Shown piece by piece: positions 40,327 through 50,000 of a stretch of 54,452 bases of DNA. The stretch lies in NCBI RefSeq assembly GCF_001279585.1, contig NZ_LGEC01000093.1, forward strand, positions 1 to 54,452. Reading direction: 5' to 3'. The notes beneath the pieces were generated by a model. That model was not told the DNA's origin, searched no databases, and saw only the letters and a list, made by a program, of their open reading frames with translations. This DNA is from Nocardiopsis sp. NRRL B-16309 (GTDB lineage Bacteria > Actinomycetota > Actinomycetes > Streptosporangiales > Streptosporangiaceae). The number at the start of each line of letters is the position of its first letter. Positions within the stretch are counted from its first letter, which is position 1. A program made the translations under genes and the position numbers.

Positions 40327-42451
40327 CCGTCGACACCTCCACGTCCGCTCCGGGCGCCGCGCCGTCCGCGACGACGTCGGCCGCCTCCGCGCCCGCCACC
40401 AGCGCGAGCACCGCCTCACCGTAGCGGTCCAGCTTCACGGCCCCGACCCCGGACACCGCCGACAGCTGGGCGACGCTGCTCGGCTCCTGCTCGGCGATGG
40501 CCTGGAGGGTGGCGTCCGTGAAGATCACGTACGCGGGCACCTTCTGTTCCTGGGCGCTGGTGCGCCGCCAGTCGCGCAGCCGCTCCAACAGCGCCTCATC
40601 GTAGCTGGAGGGGCAGTCCAGGCAGCGGCCCAGCTTGCGCTCGGCCGCGTCGGACAGGGAGGTGCCGCAGACCCGGCAGCGGCTGACGCCGCCCTTGCGC
40701 CGCTCGGCGCGGCGGGAGGAGGTGGCGGGCGAGGCCGGGCGCAGGCCGTCCAGGAAGCGGGAGGGCTTGCGGGTGCGGCGCCCGCCCGGCGACCGCGCCA
40801 GCGACCAGGACATGGACAGGCTCTCTCGCGCGCGGGTCACCCCGACGTAGAACAGCCGGCGCTCCTCCTCCACCTGCTCGTCGGTCTCGGCGTAGATGAT
40901 CGGCATCATGCCCTCGGTGAGGCCGACCAGGAAGACGGCGTCCCACTCCAGGCCCTTGGCCGAGTGCAGCGAGGCGATGGTCACGCCCTCGAAGCCGGGC
41001 GCGTGCTCGGTGGCCATGCGGGTGTCGAGCTCGTCGACGAAGTCGGCCATGGTGGCCGGACGGCCGCGGGCCCCCGCGGTGGCGGCCATGTCCTCGGCGA
41101 GCTGGGCCAGCGCCGAGAGCGACTCCCACCGCTCGCGGGCCTGGCGGCCCTCGGGGGCGGCCTCGGTCAGCCCGAGCGGCCCCAGGAGCTGGCGGACGGT
41201 GGAGACCAGGGGCTCGGCCTCCTCCCCCGCCACCTCGTGCCGGGCGCCGCGCAGGGTGTGGACGGCCTTCTTGATCTCGGGGCGCTCGAAGAAGCGCGCG
41301 GTGCCGCGCACGGTGAACGGCACGCCCTCGTCGGAGAGCGCCTGCTCGTAGGCGGCCGACTGGGAGTTGGTGCGCACCAGCACCGCGATCTCGCCCGCGG
41401 GCGTGCCGCCCTCCAGCATCACGGCGATCTGCCGGGCGACCCCGGTGGCCTCGGCGGGCTCGTCGTCGTACTCCTTGTACATGGGGTCGGGCCCGTCGGG
41501 GCGCTGGGCCCGCAGGGTCAGGTGCTTGGCGGAGGTGGTGCCGCGGGCCTGGGCGATGACGTGGTTGGCCACCCGCACGACCTGGGGGGTGGAGCGGTAG
41601 TCGCGCACGAGCTCCACCACGGTGGCGTGGGGGTAGCGGGCCCCGAACCCGGTGAGGTATCCGGGGGTGGCGCCCGCGAAGGAGTAGATGGTCTGGCTGG
41701 GGTCGCCCACCACGCACAGGTCGTCGCGGTCGCCCAGCCAGGCGTCCAGGAGCAGCTTCTGGAGCGGGTTGACGTCCTGGAACTCGTCGACGACGAAGTA
41801 GCGGTACTGGTCGCGCACGCGCTGGGCGATCGCGGGGTACTCGGTGATCATGCCCGCGGTGAGTTCCAGCATGGACTCGAAGTCGAGCAGGTTGTGCTCG
41901 CGGCGCAGTTCCTCGTAGGCCTCGAAGACCCGGGCGACCTCGGCCGCGGGCAGCGGCGTCTGGCGTCCCTGCTTGGCGGTCGTGCGCTCGTAGTCGGTGG
42001 GCCGCACCTGGGTGACCTTGGCCCACTCGATCTCGCTCGCGAGGTCGCGCAGCCCCGTGCGGTCGGGCTGCACTCCGACCGAGTTGGCCGCGCGCGCGAC
42101 CGCCTGGATCTTGCTCTCGATGAGGGTGGGCTGCGGGCCGCCGACCACCTGCGGCCAGAAGAAGGAGAGCTGGCGCAGCGCGGCGGAGTGGAACGTGCGG
42201 GCCTGGACCCGCGGGGCGCCCAGTCCGCGCAGCCGGCCGCGCATCTCCCCCGCGGCCCGTGCGGTGAAGGTCACCGCCAGGATCTGCTGCTCGGAGACGA
42301 CCCCGCTCGCGACCGCGTGGGCGATGCGGTGGGTGATAGCGCGCGTCTTGCCCGTGCCCGCTCCGGCGAGGATGCACACGGGGCCGCGCAGTGCGCGCGC
42401 CGCCTGGGTCTGCTCCGGGTCCAGTCCCTCCAGGACGCGGTCGGGGTCCAT
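40319..42451 (-). CDS. uvrD2: UvrD2 ATP-dependent DNA helicase with HRDC domain
   Basis: A 710-residue superfamily 1A 3'-5' helicase. Walker A is GAGTGKT (30-36), motif II is VVDEFQDVN, motif IV/V regions include IASLHSAKGLEW, and motif VI is VGVTRARE. After the motor come a tetracysteine zinc module (CRVCGTSL...CLDC, about 575-600) and a C-terminal HRDC domain (about 610-680), the layout of mycobacterial UvrD2 (Rv3198c). ATG 42451 has AGGAG 5-6 nt upstream. It is divergent from mycoredoxin across 319 nt. Confidence 0.96.
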   Translation of the reverse strand: MDPDRVLEGLDPEQTQAARALRGPVCILAGAGTGKTRAITHRIAHAVASGVVSEQQILAVTFTARAAGEMRGRLRGLGAPRVQARTFHSAALRQLSFFWPQVVGGPQPTLIESKIQAVARAANSVGVQPDRTGLRDLASEIEWAKVTQVRPTDYERTTAKQGRQTPLPAAEVARVFEAYEELRREHNLLDFESMLELTAGMITEYPAIAQRVRDQYRYFVVDEFQDVNPLQKLLLDAWLGDRDDLCVVGDPSQTIYSFAGATPGYLTGFGARYPHATVVELVRDYRSTPQVVRVANHVIAQARGTTSAKHLTLRAQRPDGPDPMYKEYDDEPAEATGVARQIAVMLEGGTPAGEIAVLVRTNSQSAAYEQALSDEGVPFTVRGTARFFERPEIKKAVHTLRGARHEVAGEEAEPLVSTVRQLLGPLGLTEAAPEGRQARERWESLSALAQLAEDMAATAGARGRPATMADFVDELDTRMATEHAPGFEGVTIASLHSAKGLEWDAVFLVGLTEGMMPIIYAETDEQVEEERRLFYVGVTRARESLSMSWSLARSPGGRRTRKPSRFLDGLRPASPATSSRRAERRKGGVSRCRVCGTSLSDAAERKLGRCLDCPSSYDEALLERLRDWRRTSAQEQKVPAYVIFTDATLQAIAEQEPSSVAQLSAVSGVGAVKLDRYGEAVLALVAGAEAADVVADGAAPGADVEVSTDE

Positions 42452-42666
42452 GGTGCTCCTGTGTGGTCGGGGCGTGCTGATGGGCGGCGGCCCGCACCGG
42501 CCGCGGGCCTGCGTCGGGGGCCGTGGCCCCGCCTGCCGTCCGGGCGGTGGCGGGCGACGGGTAGGGACAGTCTCTCAAGTATCGGGTGTCACGGGGAACG
42601 AACCCGACCACCGCCCGAACCCGTGGATGAACCTTGCACCATCGGTAAAACAGAACCAGTCGGGCT

Positions 42667-42680
42667 TGTGACGCGTCACA
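42667..42680. promoter_or_regulatory. Perfect 14-bp palindrome TGTGACGCGTCACA
   Basis: TGTGA-CGCG-TCACA is self-complementary and lies in the uvrD2/mycoredoxin intergenic region. It resembles a CRP/FNR-family half-site pair but with 4 rather than 6 bases between. A second perfect palindrome, GAAGCGCTTC, is at 42702-42711. Confidence 0.45.
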
Positions 42681-42700
42681 CGGAGTGTCTCGCGGTCATG

Positions 42701-42726
42701 GGAAGCGCTTCGGGCCACGTGGTGTT
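42701..42726 (+). promoter_or_regulatory. SigR/SigH-like promoter of mycoredoxin
   Basis: GGAAG (42701-42705), an 18-nt spacer and GTT (42724-42726) approach the GGAAT-N18-GTT consensus of the thiol-stress sigma factor that controls mycoredoxin in relatives. TTGACA at 42725-42730 could instead be a -35, but no -10 is found at normal spacing. Confidence 0.4.
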
Positions 42727-42770
42727 GACATGTGGGACCAAGTGATTCCCATGACCGTAGACAGGATGAC

Positions 42771-43040
42771 GTGAGCGAGATGACGACGACGGCCACCGAA
42801 CAGTTCACGATGTACACCACTCCCTGGTGCGGCTACTGCAAGCGGCTCAAGAGCCAGCTGGCCCGCGAGGGGATCACCGGACGTGAGGTGAACATCGAGG
42901 AGCACCCGGAGTCCGCCGAGTTCGTGATGAAGGTCAACGGAGGGAACCAAACGGTTCCCACGGTGGTCTTCTCTGACGGAGCGGCGATGACCAACCCGTC
43001 GCTCGCTCAGGTGAAGAAGAAGCTGGCCGAGTTGGCGTAG
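42771..43040 (+). CDS. mrx1: Mycoredoxin (glutaredoxin-like, mycothiol-dependent)
   Basis: An 89-residue redoxin with the active site W-C20-G-Y-C23, typical of mycoredoxin-1 (CGYC), and a cis-proline in TVPTVVFSDG. It reduces mycothiol-protein mixed disulfides, with electrons from mycothiol. GTG 42771 has AGGA 5 nt upstream; ATG 42780 is an alternative. Position next to uvrD2 matches M. tuberculosis Rv3198A. Two strong hairpins follow. Confidence 0.95.
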   Translation: MSEMTTTATEQFTMYTTPWCGYCKRLKSQLAREGITGREVNIEEHPESAEFVMKVNGGNQTVPTVVFSDGAAMTNPSLAQVKKKLAELA

Positions 43041-43050
43041 GACGGAACTC

Positions 43051-43108
43051 GGGCCTCCCGGGCACCCCAGGTGCGAGGGAGGCCCCGGCCGCGGAGGGAC
43101 CGCGGCCG
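43051..43108 (+). terminator. Two consecutive terminator hairpins after mycoredoxin
   Basis: GGGCCTCCC (43051-43059) pairs with GGGAGGCCC (43077-43085), with an inner GCACC/GGTGC stem. The next hairpin is CGGCCGCGG (43086-43094) with CCGCGGCCG (43100-43108) and an AGGGA loop. Both stems are perfect over 9 bp. Confidence 0.75.
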
Positions 43109-43167
43109 AGCGGACCCCCACGCCCGCCCGGTCGGCGCACAGGACGATCACGACGGGGAGTGTTGAG

Positions 43168-43632
43168 TTGGGGGACGACATGAGGTCTCATGACATGGCG
43201 GTCGCCGGCGGGGCGGACGTCGGCGTGGTCCGGCGCACGCCGACCGGCTGGCGTGTCGGCGGCGGACAGGAGGTCCCCGACCTGGTGAGCGCGATGGTCC
43301 TCGCGGACCTGCTCACCAGCGAGGCGGGCGTACCGCAGCCGCGCGCACAGGCCCCCGGACGCGCGCCCGAGGACGCGTCCGAGGTGGAACGGCTGCGGCA
43401 CACCATCGCGCAGCTGGAGCACGCGCTGCACTCGCGCGTGGTGGTGGAACAGGCGATCGGGGTGCTGGCCGAGCGGCACACGATGGCCCCGAGGGAGGCC
43501 TTCGAGCGGCTGCGCTCGTCCGCCCGGTCCCGCGGGCGCAAGGTCGCCGACCTGGCCCGCGACGTGGTGGAGAGCAGCACGAGCCCCCTGACGGCGCTGC
43601 CCGACGAACTCAACGGCACCACGCCGAACTAG
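43168..43632 (+). CDS. ANTAR-domain protein (putative RNA-binding antiterminator)
   Basis: A 154-residue protein. The C-terminal ANTAR domain (about 85-140) has RVVVEQAIGVLAERHTMAPREAFERLR, the three-helix bundle that binds paired RNA hairpins to prevent termination. The N-terminal half has no GAF or receiver domain, only a short strand-helix segment and a Glu/Leu coiled-coil lead-in, so its signal input is unknown. TTG 43168 has GGAG 7 nt upstream; ATG 43180 with GGGGGA is nearly as good. It is convergent with nudC. Confidence 0.88.
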   Translation: MGDDMRSHDMAVAGGADVGVVRRTPTGWRVGGGQEVPDLVSAMVLADLLTSEAGVPQPRAQAPGRAPEDASEVERLRHTIAQLEHALHSRVVVEQAIGVLAERHTMAPREAFERLRSSARSRGRKVADLARDVVESSTSPLTALPDELNGTTPN

Positions 43633-43716
43633 GACGTGTATGGCGGACACACGCCCTAGTCCGCGCCCCTCGACCACCGTGCCCCCTGCCCCCGGCCGCC
43701 CGCGGGACTCCCCCGG

Positions 43717-44667
43717 TCACCACCCGCCGGGGAGCTCCCCGCCGTACCAGTGCTCGATGAGGGTCCGGGCGATGGAGACGCGCCCCGGGAGCAGGACCTC
43801 CTCGGCCCGGAGCGCGTCCCACAGCTCGGGGCGGGTGAACCAGCGCGTGACGCCGATCTCGTCGTCGGTGCGCTCGGTCTCGCCCACGGCGCGCGCGGTG
43901 TAGCCCATCATCAGGCTGCGCGGGAACGGCCAGGGCTGGGAGGACAGGTACCTCGGCTCCTCCACCACCACGCCCGCCTCCTCGGCGACCTCGCGGACCA
44001 CGGCCTGCTCCAGCGACTCGCCCGCGTCGACGAAGCCCGCTAGGACGGAGAAGCGGCGCGCGTCCCACTTGGGGTTGTTGCCCAGCAGCATCTCCTCGCG
44101 GCCGTCGCGGTCGCGGTGCACCAGCATGATCACGGCCGGGTCCATCCGGGGGTACTGCTCGGTGCCCTCCTCCTCGCACACGCGCACGTGTCCGGCCGCC
44201 GCCATGGCGGTGCGGGCGCCGCAGCGCGGACAGAACCCGTGCGTGGCGTTCCAGTTGGCCAGGGCGATCGCCCGGGTGAGCAGTCCGGTGTCGCGGTCGT
44301 CCAGGACCGCGCCGACCTCGCGCAGGGAGGCGGGTTTCGCGTCCGGGCCCGAGACGAGTTCGGTGGGGGCGCGCACCGCGAAGTAGGCCCGCCCGTCCTC
44401 CACGCCGAGCAGGTAGCGCTCGCCCTCCGGCGCCTCGCGGGGCGTGGAGAGGACCAGTTCGGGCCGCTCACCGGTCGAGACCAGGGCCCGGGACTGCTTG
44501 GCCATGAGCGCCTGCCACCCGTGGTGGCCGGGATCGCCGCTCTCCAGGACCAGGACGCGCGAGGCCGGATCGGCCCAGGCCTTGTCCAGCCAGTTCTCGT
44601 CGAGTCGGCGGTGGCCTGCGGGGTCGATGGTGGAGCGGGACAGTGCGGGGATCGCGTCGGCGTCCAT
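43717..44667 (-). CDS. nudC: NAD(+) diphosphatase NudC
   Basis: A 316-residue Nudix enzyme that hydrolyses NADH/NAD to NMN(H) and AMP, and in some bacteria removes NAD caps from RNA. The zinc ribbon has two visible cysteines (CPRCG, near 145) with further possible ligands around VCEEEGTEQYPR. The Nudix box is GFVDAGESLEQAVVREVAEEAGV, followed by the NADH-specific SQPWPFPRSLMMGY. The ATG has GGAAGG 4 nt upstream. Position matches Rv3199c. Confidence 0.95.
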   Translation of the reverse strand: MDADAIPALSRSTIDPAGHRRLDENWLDKAWADPASRVLVLESGDPGHHGWQALMAKQSRALVSTGERPELVLSTPREAPEGERYLLGVEDGRAYFAVRAPTELVSGPDAKPASLREVGAVLDDRDTGLLTRAIALANWNATHGFCPRCGARTAMAAAGHVRVCEEEGTEQYPRMDPAVIMLVHRDRDGREEMLLGNNPKWDARRFSVLAGFVDAGESLEQAVVREVAEEAGVVVEEPRYLSSQPWPFPRSLMMGYTARAVGETERTDDEIGVTRWFTRPELWDALRAEEVLLPGRVSIARTLIEHWYGGELPGGW

Positions 44668-44886
44668 GGAACCTTCCAGAACTCGGGCGGCCGGAACGGC
44701 CAGGCCTTACTCCTACCTTTCTACGACGTCGCGGTGTCGCTCGGGACCTTTGCCCGTTCCCCGCTTCGGCCCGTGTCCGGCCTTCCTTCCCGGCGCCCTC
44801 GCGAGCTCGGCCGCGCACGCGGGGCGCTCCTCGGCGGTGAAGCCTCGACGGCCCGTGTGGCTGGACGGACCACGTCGTGCCCTGGG

Positions 44887-46269
44887 TCAGGGGCGGGGCT
44901 GGGCGGCGAGCTCCTGCCACAGGTAGGCGGCGCTCTCGGCGCCCTTGAGCAGCAGGGGGACCTCGACCTTCTCGTTCGGGGCGTGGATGCGGTCCTCGTC
45001 GAGGCCGACGGCGACGAACACCAGCGGGGCGTCGAGGGCCTCGGCGATGTCGGCCTCGGGGCCGCTGCCGCCCTCGCGGGTGTAGAGCACGCGGGTGCCG
45101 AAGGCGCGCTCCATGGCCGAACGCGCCGCCTTGACCGCGCCCGAGGACAGGTCGGAGGCGCAGGCGCGCACACCGGGGCCGCCGAACTCCAGCTCGGCCC
45201 GCAGGCCCGCGGGGGTGTTGGCCTCGACGTAGGCGCGCACGCGGTCCTGGACGTGCAGGGGCTCCTGGCCGGGGACCAGCCGGAAGCTGACCTTGGCGTG
45301 GGCGGAGCGGGGCACGATGGTCTTGCCTCCGGCGCCGGTGTGGCCGCCCCACATGCCGTTGATCTCGGCGGTCGGGCGCAGCCAGACGCGCTCCAGGGTG
45401 CTGTATCCGGCCTCGCCCCAGGGGGCGGTGGAGGCGGCCGTGCGGAGCCACTCCCGCTCGTCGAAGGGCAGCTCGGCGATGAGCGCGCGCTCCTCCGCGC
45501 CCGCCTCGACGACCCCGTCGTAGAAGCCGGGGACCGCGACGCGGTTGTCCGCGTCGTGCAGCCCGGACAGCAGGTCGCTCATGGCCTTGAGCGGGTTGGG
45601 GACGGCACCGCCGAAGGAGCCGCTGTGCAGGTCCATCGTGGGGCCGAAGAGGCTGATCTCGACGTCGGTGACGCCGCGCATGCCCACGCACATGGAGGGG
45701 GTGTCGGCGGCCCACATGGTGGTGTCGGAGATGACGGCGACGTCGCAGTCCAGCCGGTCCCGCCGGTCGCGCAGCAGCTCGGCGAAGTGCACCGAGCCGG
45801 ACTCCTCCTCGCCCTCGACCAGGAGCTTGACGGTGACGGGCGGGGCGTCGGCGCCGGAGGCGGCCAGGGCGGCGCGCACGCCCAGCGCGTGGAAGAGGAC
45901 CTGCCCCTTGTCGTCGGAGGCCCCGCGCGCGTACAGGGAGGTCCCGATCTCGGTGGGGACGAAGGGCTCGGTGTGCCAGGCCTCGACGGGGTCGACCGGC
46001 TGGACGTCGTGGTGCCCGTAGACGAGCACGGTGGGCGCGCCGGGGTCGGCGGCGGGCCACTCGGCGAACACGGCGGGCAGGCCCGGGGTCTCCCAGACCT
46101 CGACCGTGGGGAAGCCGGTGGCGACGAGGTGGTCGGCCAGCCACCGGGCCGACCGGCGCACGTCGTCGTGGTGCCGGGGGTCGGCGGAGATCGAGGGGAT
46201 CTCCAGCCAGGCCTTGAGGGAGGAGAGGAACTCGTCCCGGTGGTCCTCGATGTAGGCGCGCGCGTCCAT
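44887..46269 (-). CDS. M20 family dipeptidase
   Basis: A 460-residue metallopeptidase of the CNDP-like M20 group. The metal ligands are in GHHDVQP, GASDDKGQ and VEGEEESGS (the catalytic Glu pair), with a later Asp in ISDTTMW and a final His in IHAPNEKV. A lid/dimer domain is inserted at about 200-330. ATG 46269 has GAGGA 6 nt upstream and is preferred over ATG 46290. It should act in the cytosol on dipeptides; the substrate is not predictable. Confidence 0.92.
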   Translation of the reverse strand: MDARAYIEDHRDEFLSSLKAWLEIPSISADPRHHDDVRRSARWLADHLVATGFPTVEVWETPGLPAVFAEWPAADPGAPTVLVYGHHDVQPVDPVEAWHTEPFVPTEIGTSLYARGASDDKGQVLFHALGVRAALAASGADAPPVTVKLLVEGEEESGSVHFAELLRDRRDRLDCDVAVISDTTMWAADTPSMCVGMRGVTDVEISLFGPTMDLHSGSFGGAVPNPLKAMSDLLSGLHDADNRVAVPGFYDGVVEAGAEERALIAELPFDEREWLRTAASTAPWGEAGYSTLERVWLRPTAEINGMWGGHTGAGGKTIVPRSAHAKVSFRLVPGQEPLHVQDRVRAYVEANTPAGLRAELEFGGPGVRACASDLSSGAVKAARSAMERAFGTRVLYTREGGSGPEADIAEALDAPLVFVAVGLDEDRIHAPNEKVEVPLLLKGAESAAYLWQELAAQPRP

Positions 46270-46449
46270 CTGCCGTCCTCGTCTAGACATCCGTGTCGGA
46301 TTCGAGACTAGAACCTGGACGAACCACCACGAACCCCGCCCCGGTCCGCGTCCACGTCGGTGTGGACCGACGGGGAACCATTCCGGCTGCGGGAGACTCG
46401 AATGTGCACGGGGCGGGAACGACCCGCCCGACGATCGAGAGGAACCCCC

Positions 46450-46998
46450 GTGGGCTCTGCTCCCTCAGCCGCCATCGCCGAGCGGTTCGGCCGGCTCTTC
46501 GACACGCTCGACTCCGACAACGACAAGACGATCACCTGGGACGACTACAAGCGCCTGGTCGACCGCTACGTCTCCGGGTACTCGCTGGACGAGAACGACC
46601 GCCGCATGCAGGCGATCCAGACCTCGTACCACATGCTGTGGCTGGAGCTGCTGCGGCACTCGTCGGCGTTCGAGGCGGGCCTGGACCGGGAGACGTTCGT
46701 CAGCGCGCTGCACGCCGCCTCGGAGGACCGGAGCCGGTTCAACATGACCGAGGGCGTGGCCGAGGCCGCCTTCGACCTCCTGGACGCCGACGACGACGGC
46801 ACGATCAGCGAGGCCGAGTACGTCGAGTACGCGGAGGTGCTGGGCGTGGCCGTCGACACCGCGTGGGACCGGTTCAAGGTCCTGGACACCGACGGCGACG
46901 GGTTCATCAGCCGCGAGGAGTTCGTCCTCTCGGCCCGGGAGTTCCTCTTCGGCGACGACACCGACTCGGCCGGCGGGTTCGTCTTCGGCCTGATCTGA
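46450..46998 (+). CDS. Calerythrin-like EF-hand calcium-binding protein
   Basis: A 182-residue cytosolic protein. EF-hand loops start at D21 (DSDNDKTITWDD), D112 (DADDDGTISEAE) and D146 (DTDGDGFISREE); the second hand is degenerate. This four-hand arrangement is typical of actinomycete calerythrin/CabA-type proteins that buffer or sense Ca2+. Loop 1 ends in Asp rather than Glu, which usually lowers affinity or favours Mg. GTG 46450 has GAGAGGA 6 nt upstream. It is convergent with adnB. Confidence 0.92.
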   Translation: MGSAPSAAIAERFGRLFDTLDSDNDKTITWDDYKRLVDRYVSGYSLDENDRRMQAIQTSYHMLWLELLRHSSAFEAGLDRETFVSALHAASEDRSRFNMTEGVAEAAFDLLDADDDGTISEAEYVEYAEVLGVAVDTAWDRFKVLDTDGDGFISREEFVLSAREFLFGDDTDSAGGFVFGLI

Positions 46999-47026
46999 GC
47001 CCCCCGAACCGGCCCCCGCGGGCTCA
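46996..47026. terminator. Hairpin sharing both stop codons of EF-hand gene and adnB
   Basis: TGAGCCC (46996-47002) and GGGCTCA (47020-47026) pair over 7 bp. The outer bases are the TGA of the EF-hand gene and the TGA of adnB on the opposite strand. It could act as a bidirectional terminator. Confidence 0.35.
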
Positions 47027-50000
47027 GCCGGGCTCGGGCACGGAGGCGATGAGCGCGGCCAGGCCGTCGGCGTCGAGCAGGTCCGCCGGGCGCACGGTCT
47101 CCCCGGCGCCGACGTAGTGGAAGGCCGCGCGCACGTCCTCCAGGCCGACCTCGGCCAGGTCCGACCAGGCCAGCCGGTAGGCGGCCAGCTGGACGCCCAC
47201 CGCCCTGCGCTCGGCGTCGTTGCCGGGCGGGCGCCCGGTCTTCCAGTCGACGACGTCGTAGGTGCCGGTCCCGGCGTCGTGGAAGACCGCGTCCATCCGG
47301 CCGCGGATGAGGCGGTCGCCGATGACCGTCTCGAAGGGCACCTCCACCTCGACGGGGGTCCGCGCGCCCCACTCGCTCTCCTCGAAGCGCCGTTGCAGCT
47401 CGGCGAGGTCCTCGTCCTCTCCGGCGGTCTCGTCGGCGGCTCCGGGGAGCTCGTCGAGGAGCGTGGCCTCGTGGCCGAAGCGCCGCTCCAGCCACGTGTG
47501 GAAGGCGGTGCCCCGGCGGGTGTGCGGGGCCGGGGGGCGCGGCAGCGGGCGCCGGATCTGTCGGGCGAGGGCCTCCGGGTCGCGCGCCAGCCACACCATC
47601 GACGACACCGACAGGTGCGCGGGCAGCTCGACCTGGACCGGCCCCTCCCCGGGCCCCGACGCCTCCTGGTGGCGGTGCGCCAGCAACAGCTCGGTGTCGC
47701 GTTCCCAGCCCTGGAGGCGGCGGCGCAGCCCGGGCGGGGCCGGCGCCCTCTCCCGCGACTCCCCGGCCAGCATGGCGGCCCGGGCGCGCTCCACCAGGGC
47801 GGCGCCCGCGGCGATCTGCGCGCGGCGGGCCGCGCGCGGATCGGGTGCCGGGCCGCCCGTCCCGTCGGGGTCGGCGGCGGGCGCGTCCGCCGCGGTGTGC
47901 TCCACCGGCGGCCACACCGCGGTGTCGTCCTCCTCCTCGTGCGGGTTGGTCGCCTCGGGGTCCGGCGGCGGGTCCCAGCGCGCCACGGTGCCGGAACCGC
48001 TCTCACACGCCTGCCTGACCTCCTCCAGGAACTCGGAGGGGCCGCGCGGGGCGGTGCCGGTGCGGCCCCACCAGTGCCCGGTGCACACCAGGGCGAACGA
48101 GGCGCGGGTGACGGCGACGTAGGCCAGCCGCCGCTCCTCCATGAGGTGGCGCGCCTCCTCCTCCGCCTTGAACGCCGCGATGTCGTCCTTGCCGACCCCC
48201 CGCAGGACCGGCAGGCTCGCGCGGTCGCCCCGCAGCGGATAGGGCAGCAGGCGGTCGGCCTTGACCCAGGCGAACGAGTCGCGGGCCTTGGCGGGGAACA
48301 GCGGCGCCGACCGGCCCGCGCTCACCCCCGGCACCACGACGACCGGCCACTGGAGCCCCTTGGCCCCGTGCATCGTCATGAGCTTGACGCTGTCGGAGCC
48401 GCCCACGCGCTCGCCCGGTGCCAGTCCGCTCTCGTTCTCCTCGGCCGCGTTGAGGTAGCTGAGGAAGCTGCCGAGCGTGGGGTCCTCGCTGTTGCCGACG
48501 AACCGGACGGCGTGGTCGACGAACGCGTCCAGGTCGGCCCGCGCCGAGAGCGGGTCGCGCCCCGAGCGCGCCCCCACCTCGATGTCCAGGCCCAGCATCC
48601 GCTCGATCTCGGTGACCAGGTCGGGCAGCGGCTGGCCGACGAGCTTGCGCAGGGCGCGCAGCTCCTCGGACAGCAGTCCCAGGCGCTCGTAGGCGGTCGG
48701 GGAGTAGTTCTCGGCGGGTCCGGGGTCGTCCACGGCGTCGACGAGGCTGCCGCTCTCGGCGGTCAGGTCCAGGACGGTCCGGCGCAGCAGGTCCGCACCG
48801 GCGTCGTCGCCGGCGCCGTCCTCCCCGGCTCCCCCCGGTCGCCCGCCGTCGCCCGTGCGAGTCGCTTCGCGCGAGAACGGGCCGCCCCCCTCGGCGGACG
48901 CCTCCGGCGCGCTCGTCCCGGTGAGGTCGCGGCGGGTGTGCCGGGCCAGTTCCGCGGCTCGGGAGCCCAGGGCGGCCAGGTCGCGCGGCCCCAGCCGCCA
49001 CCGGGGCCCGGTCAGCAGGCGGGCCAGCTCGTTGCCCGCGGAGGCGTCGTGGACCACGCGCAGGGTGGCGATGATGTCGCGGACCTCGGGGACGAGCATG
49101 AGGCCGCCCAGCCCCACGACCTCCACCGGGATGTCGAGGGCCTCCAGGGCCTCGCGCAGCGGCGGGAACTGCGCCCGTTTGCGGCACAGGATCGCGATGT
49201 CGCCGGGGCTGGTGCCGCCGTCCTCCGCGCCGCCGGACTCGCCCTCGGGCCAGGCGAGGAAGTCCGGCGCGGTGTGGGCGCTGCCGGGCTCGCCGGGTTC
49301 GGCGCGCACGAGGCTGTACACCTGCTGGGCGATCCAGGCGGCCTCCTCGGTCTCGGTGTGGAAGAGCGCGGTGACCGTGGTGCCCCGGCCGCGCCGGGCG
49401 GGACCGGGGTGCAGGACGGGCACGTCGCGGGCCTCGGCCCGCAGCGGCTCGGCGATGCGGGCGGCGACCCCGAGGATCCGCTCGCCGTTGCGGAAGCTCG
49501 TGGACAGGCGGCGGACCGGCGCGGGGCGGCCGGGGCCGACCGGGAAGTCGGTGGGGAAGCGGGTGAGGTTCGCCGCGATGGCGCCGCGCCATCCGTAGAT
49601 CGACTGGCAGGGGTCGCCGACCGCCGTGACCGCGTGGCCGTCGCCGAACAGCGACCGGAGCAGGACCAGCTGGGCGTGGCTGGTGTCCTGGTACTCGTCC
49701 AGGAGCACGACGCGGTACCGGCCGCGCTCGATGAGCCCGACCTCGGGGTGGTGTTCGGCGATGCGCGCGGCCAGCGCCATCTGGTCGCCGAAGTCCATCG
49801 CCTCGCGCACGTGCTTGGCGTGGTTGTAGCGCTCCACCAGCGGCAGGAGCTGCTCGCGGCGCCGCTGGGCGTCGACGAGGTCGCGGGTGGCCGCCGTGGG
49901 CCTCTTCGGCAGCGCGTCCACGCCCGCCTGGATCCACCTGCCCACGCCCCGCACCTGGTCGGTGGTGGTGAGGTGGTCGGCGATCTCGCCCGACAGGTGG

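Noticed and set aside
42667..42680. Direct assignment of TGTGACGCGTCACA as a CRP site
   Set aside because: The half-sites match but the spacing is 4 rather than 6 bases, so I list it only as a palindrome.
40151..42745. Plus-strand frame of about 860 codons antisense to uvrD2
   Set aside because: Low-complexity Gly/Leu/Ala/Val/His composition and no domain, whereas uvrD2 on the other strand is intact.
43633..43716. Terminator between ANTAR and nudC genes
   Set aside because: Only a GTGT/ACAC 4-bp pairing is seen; not supportable.
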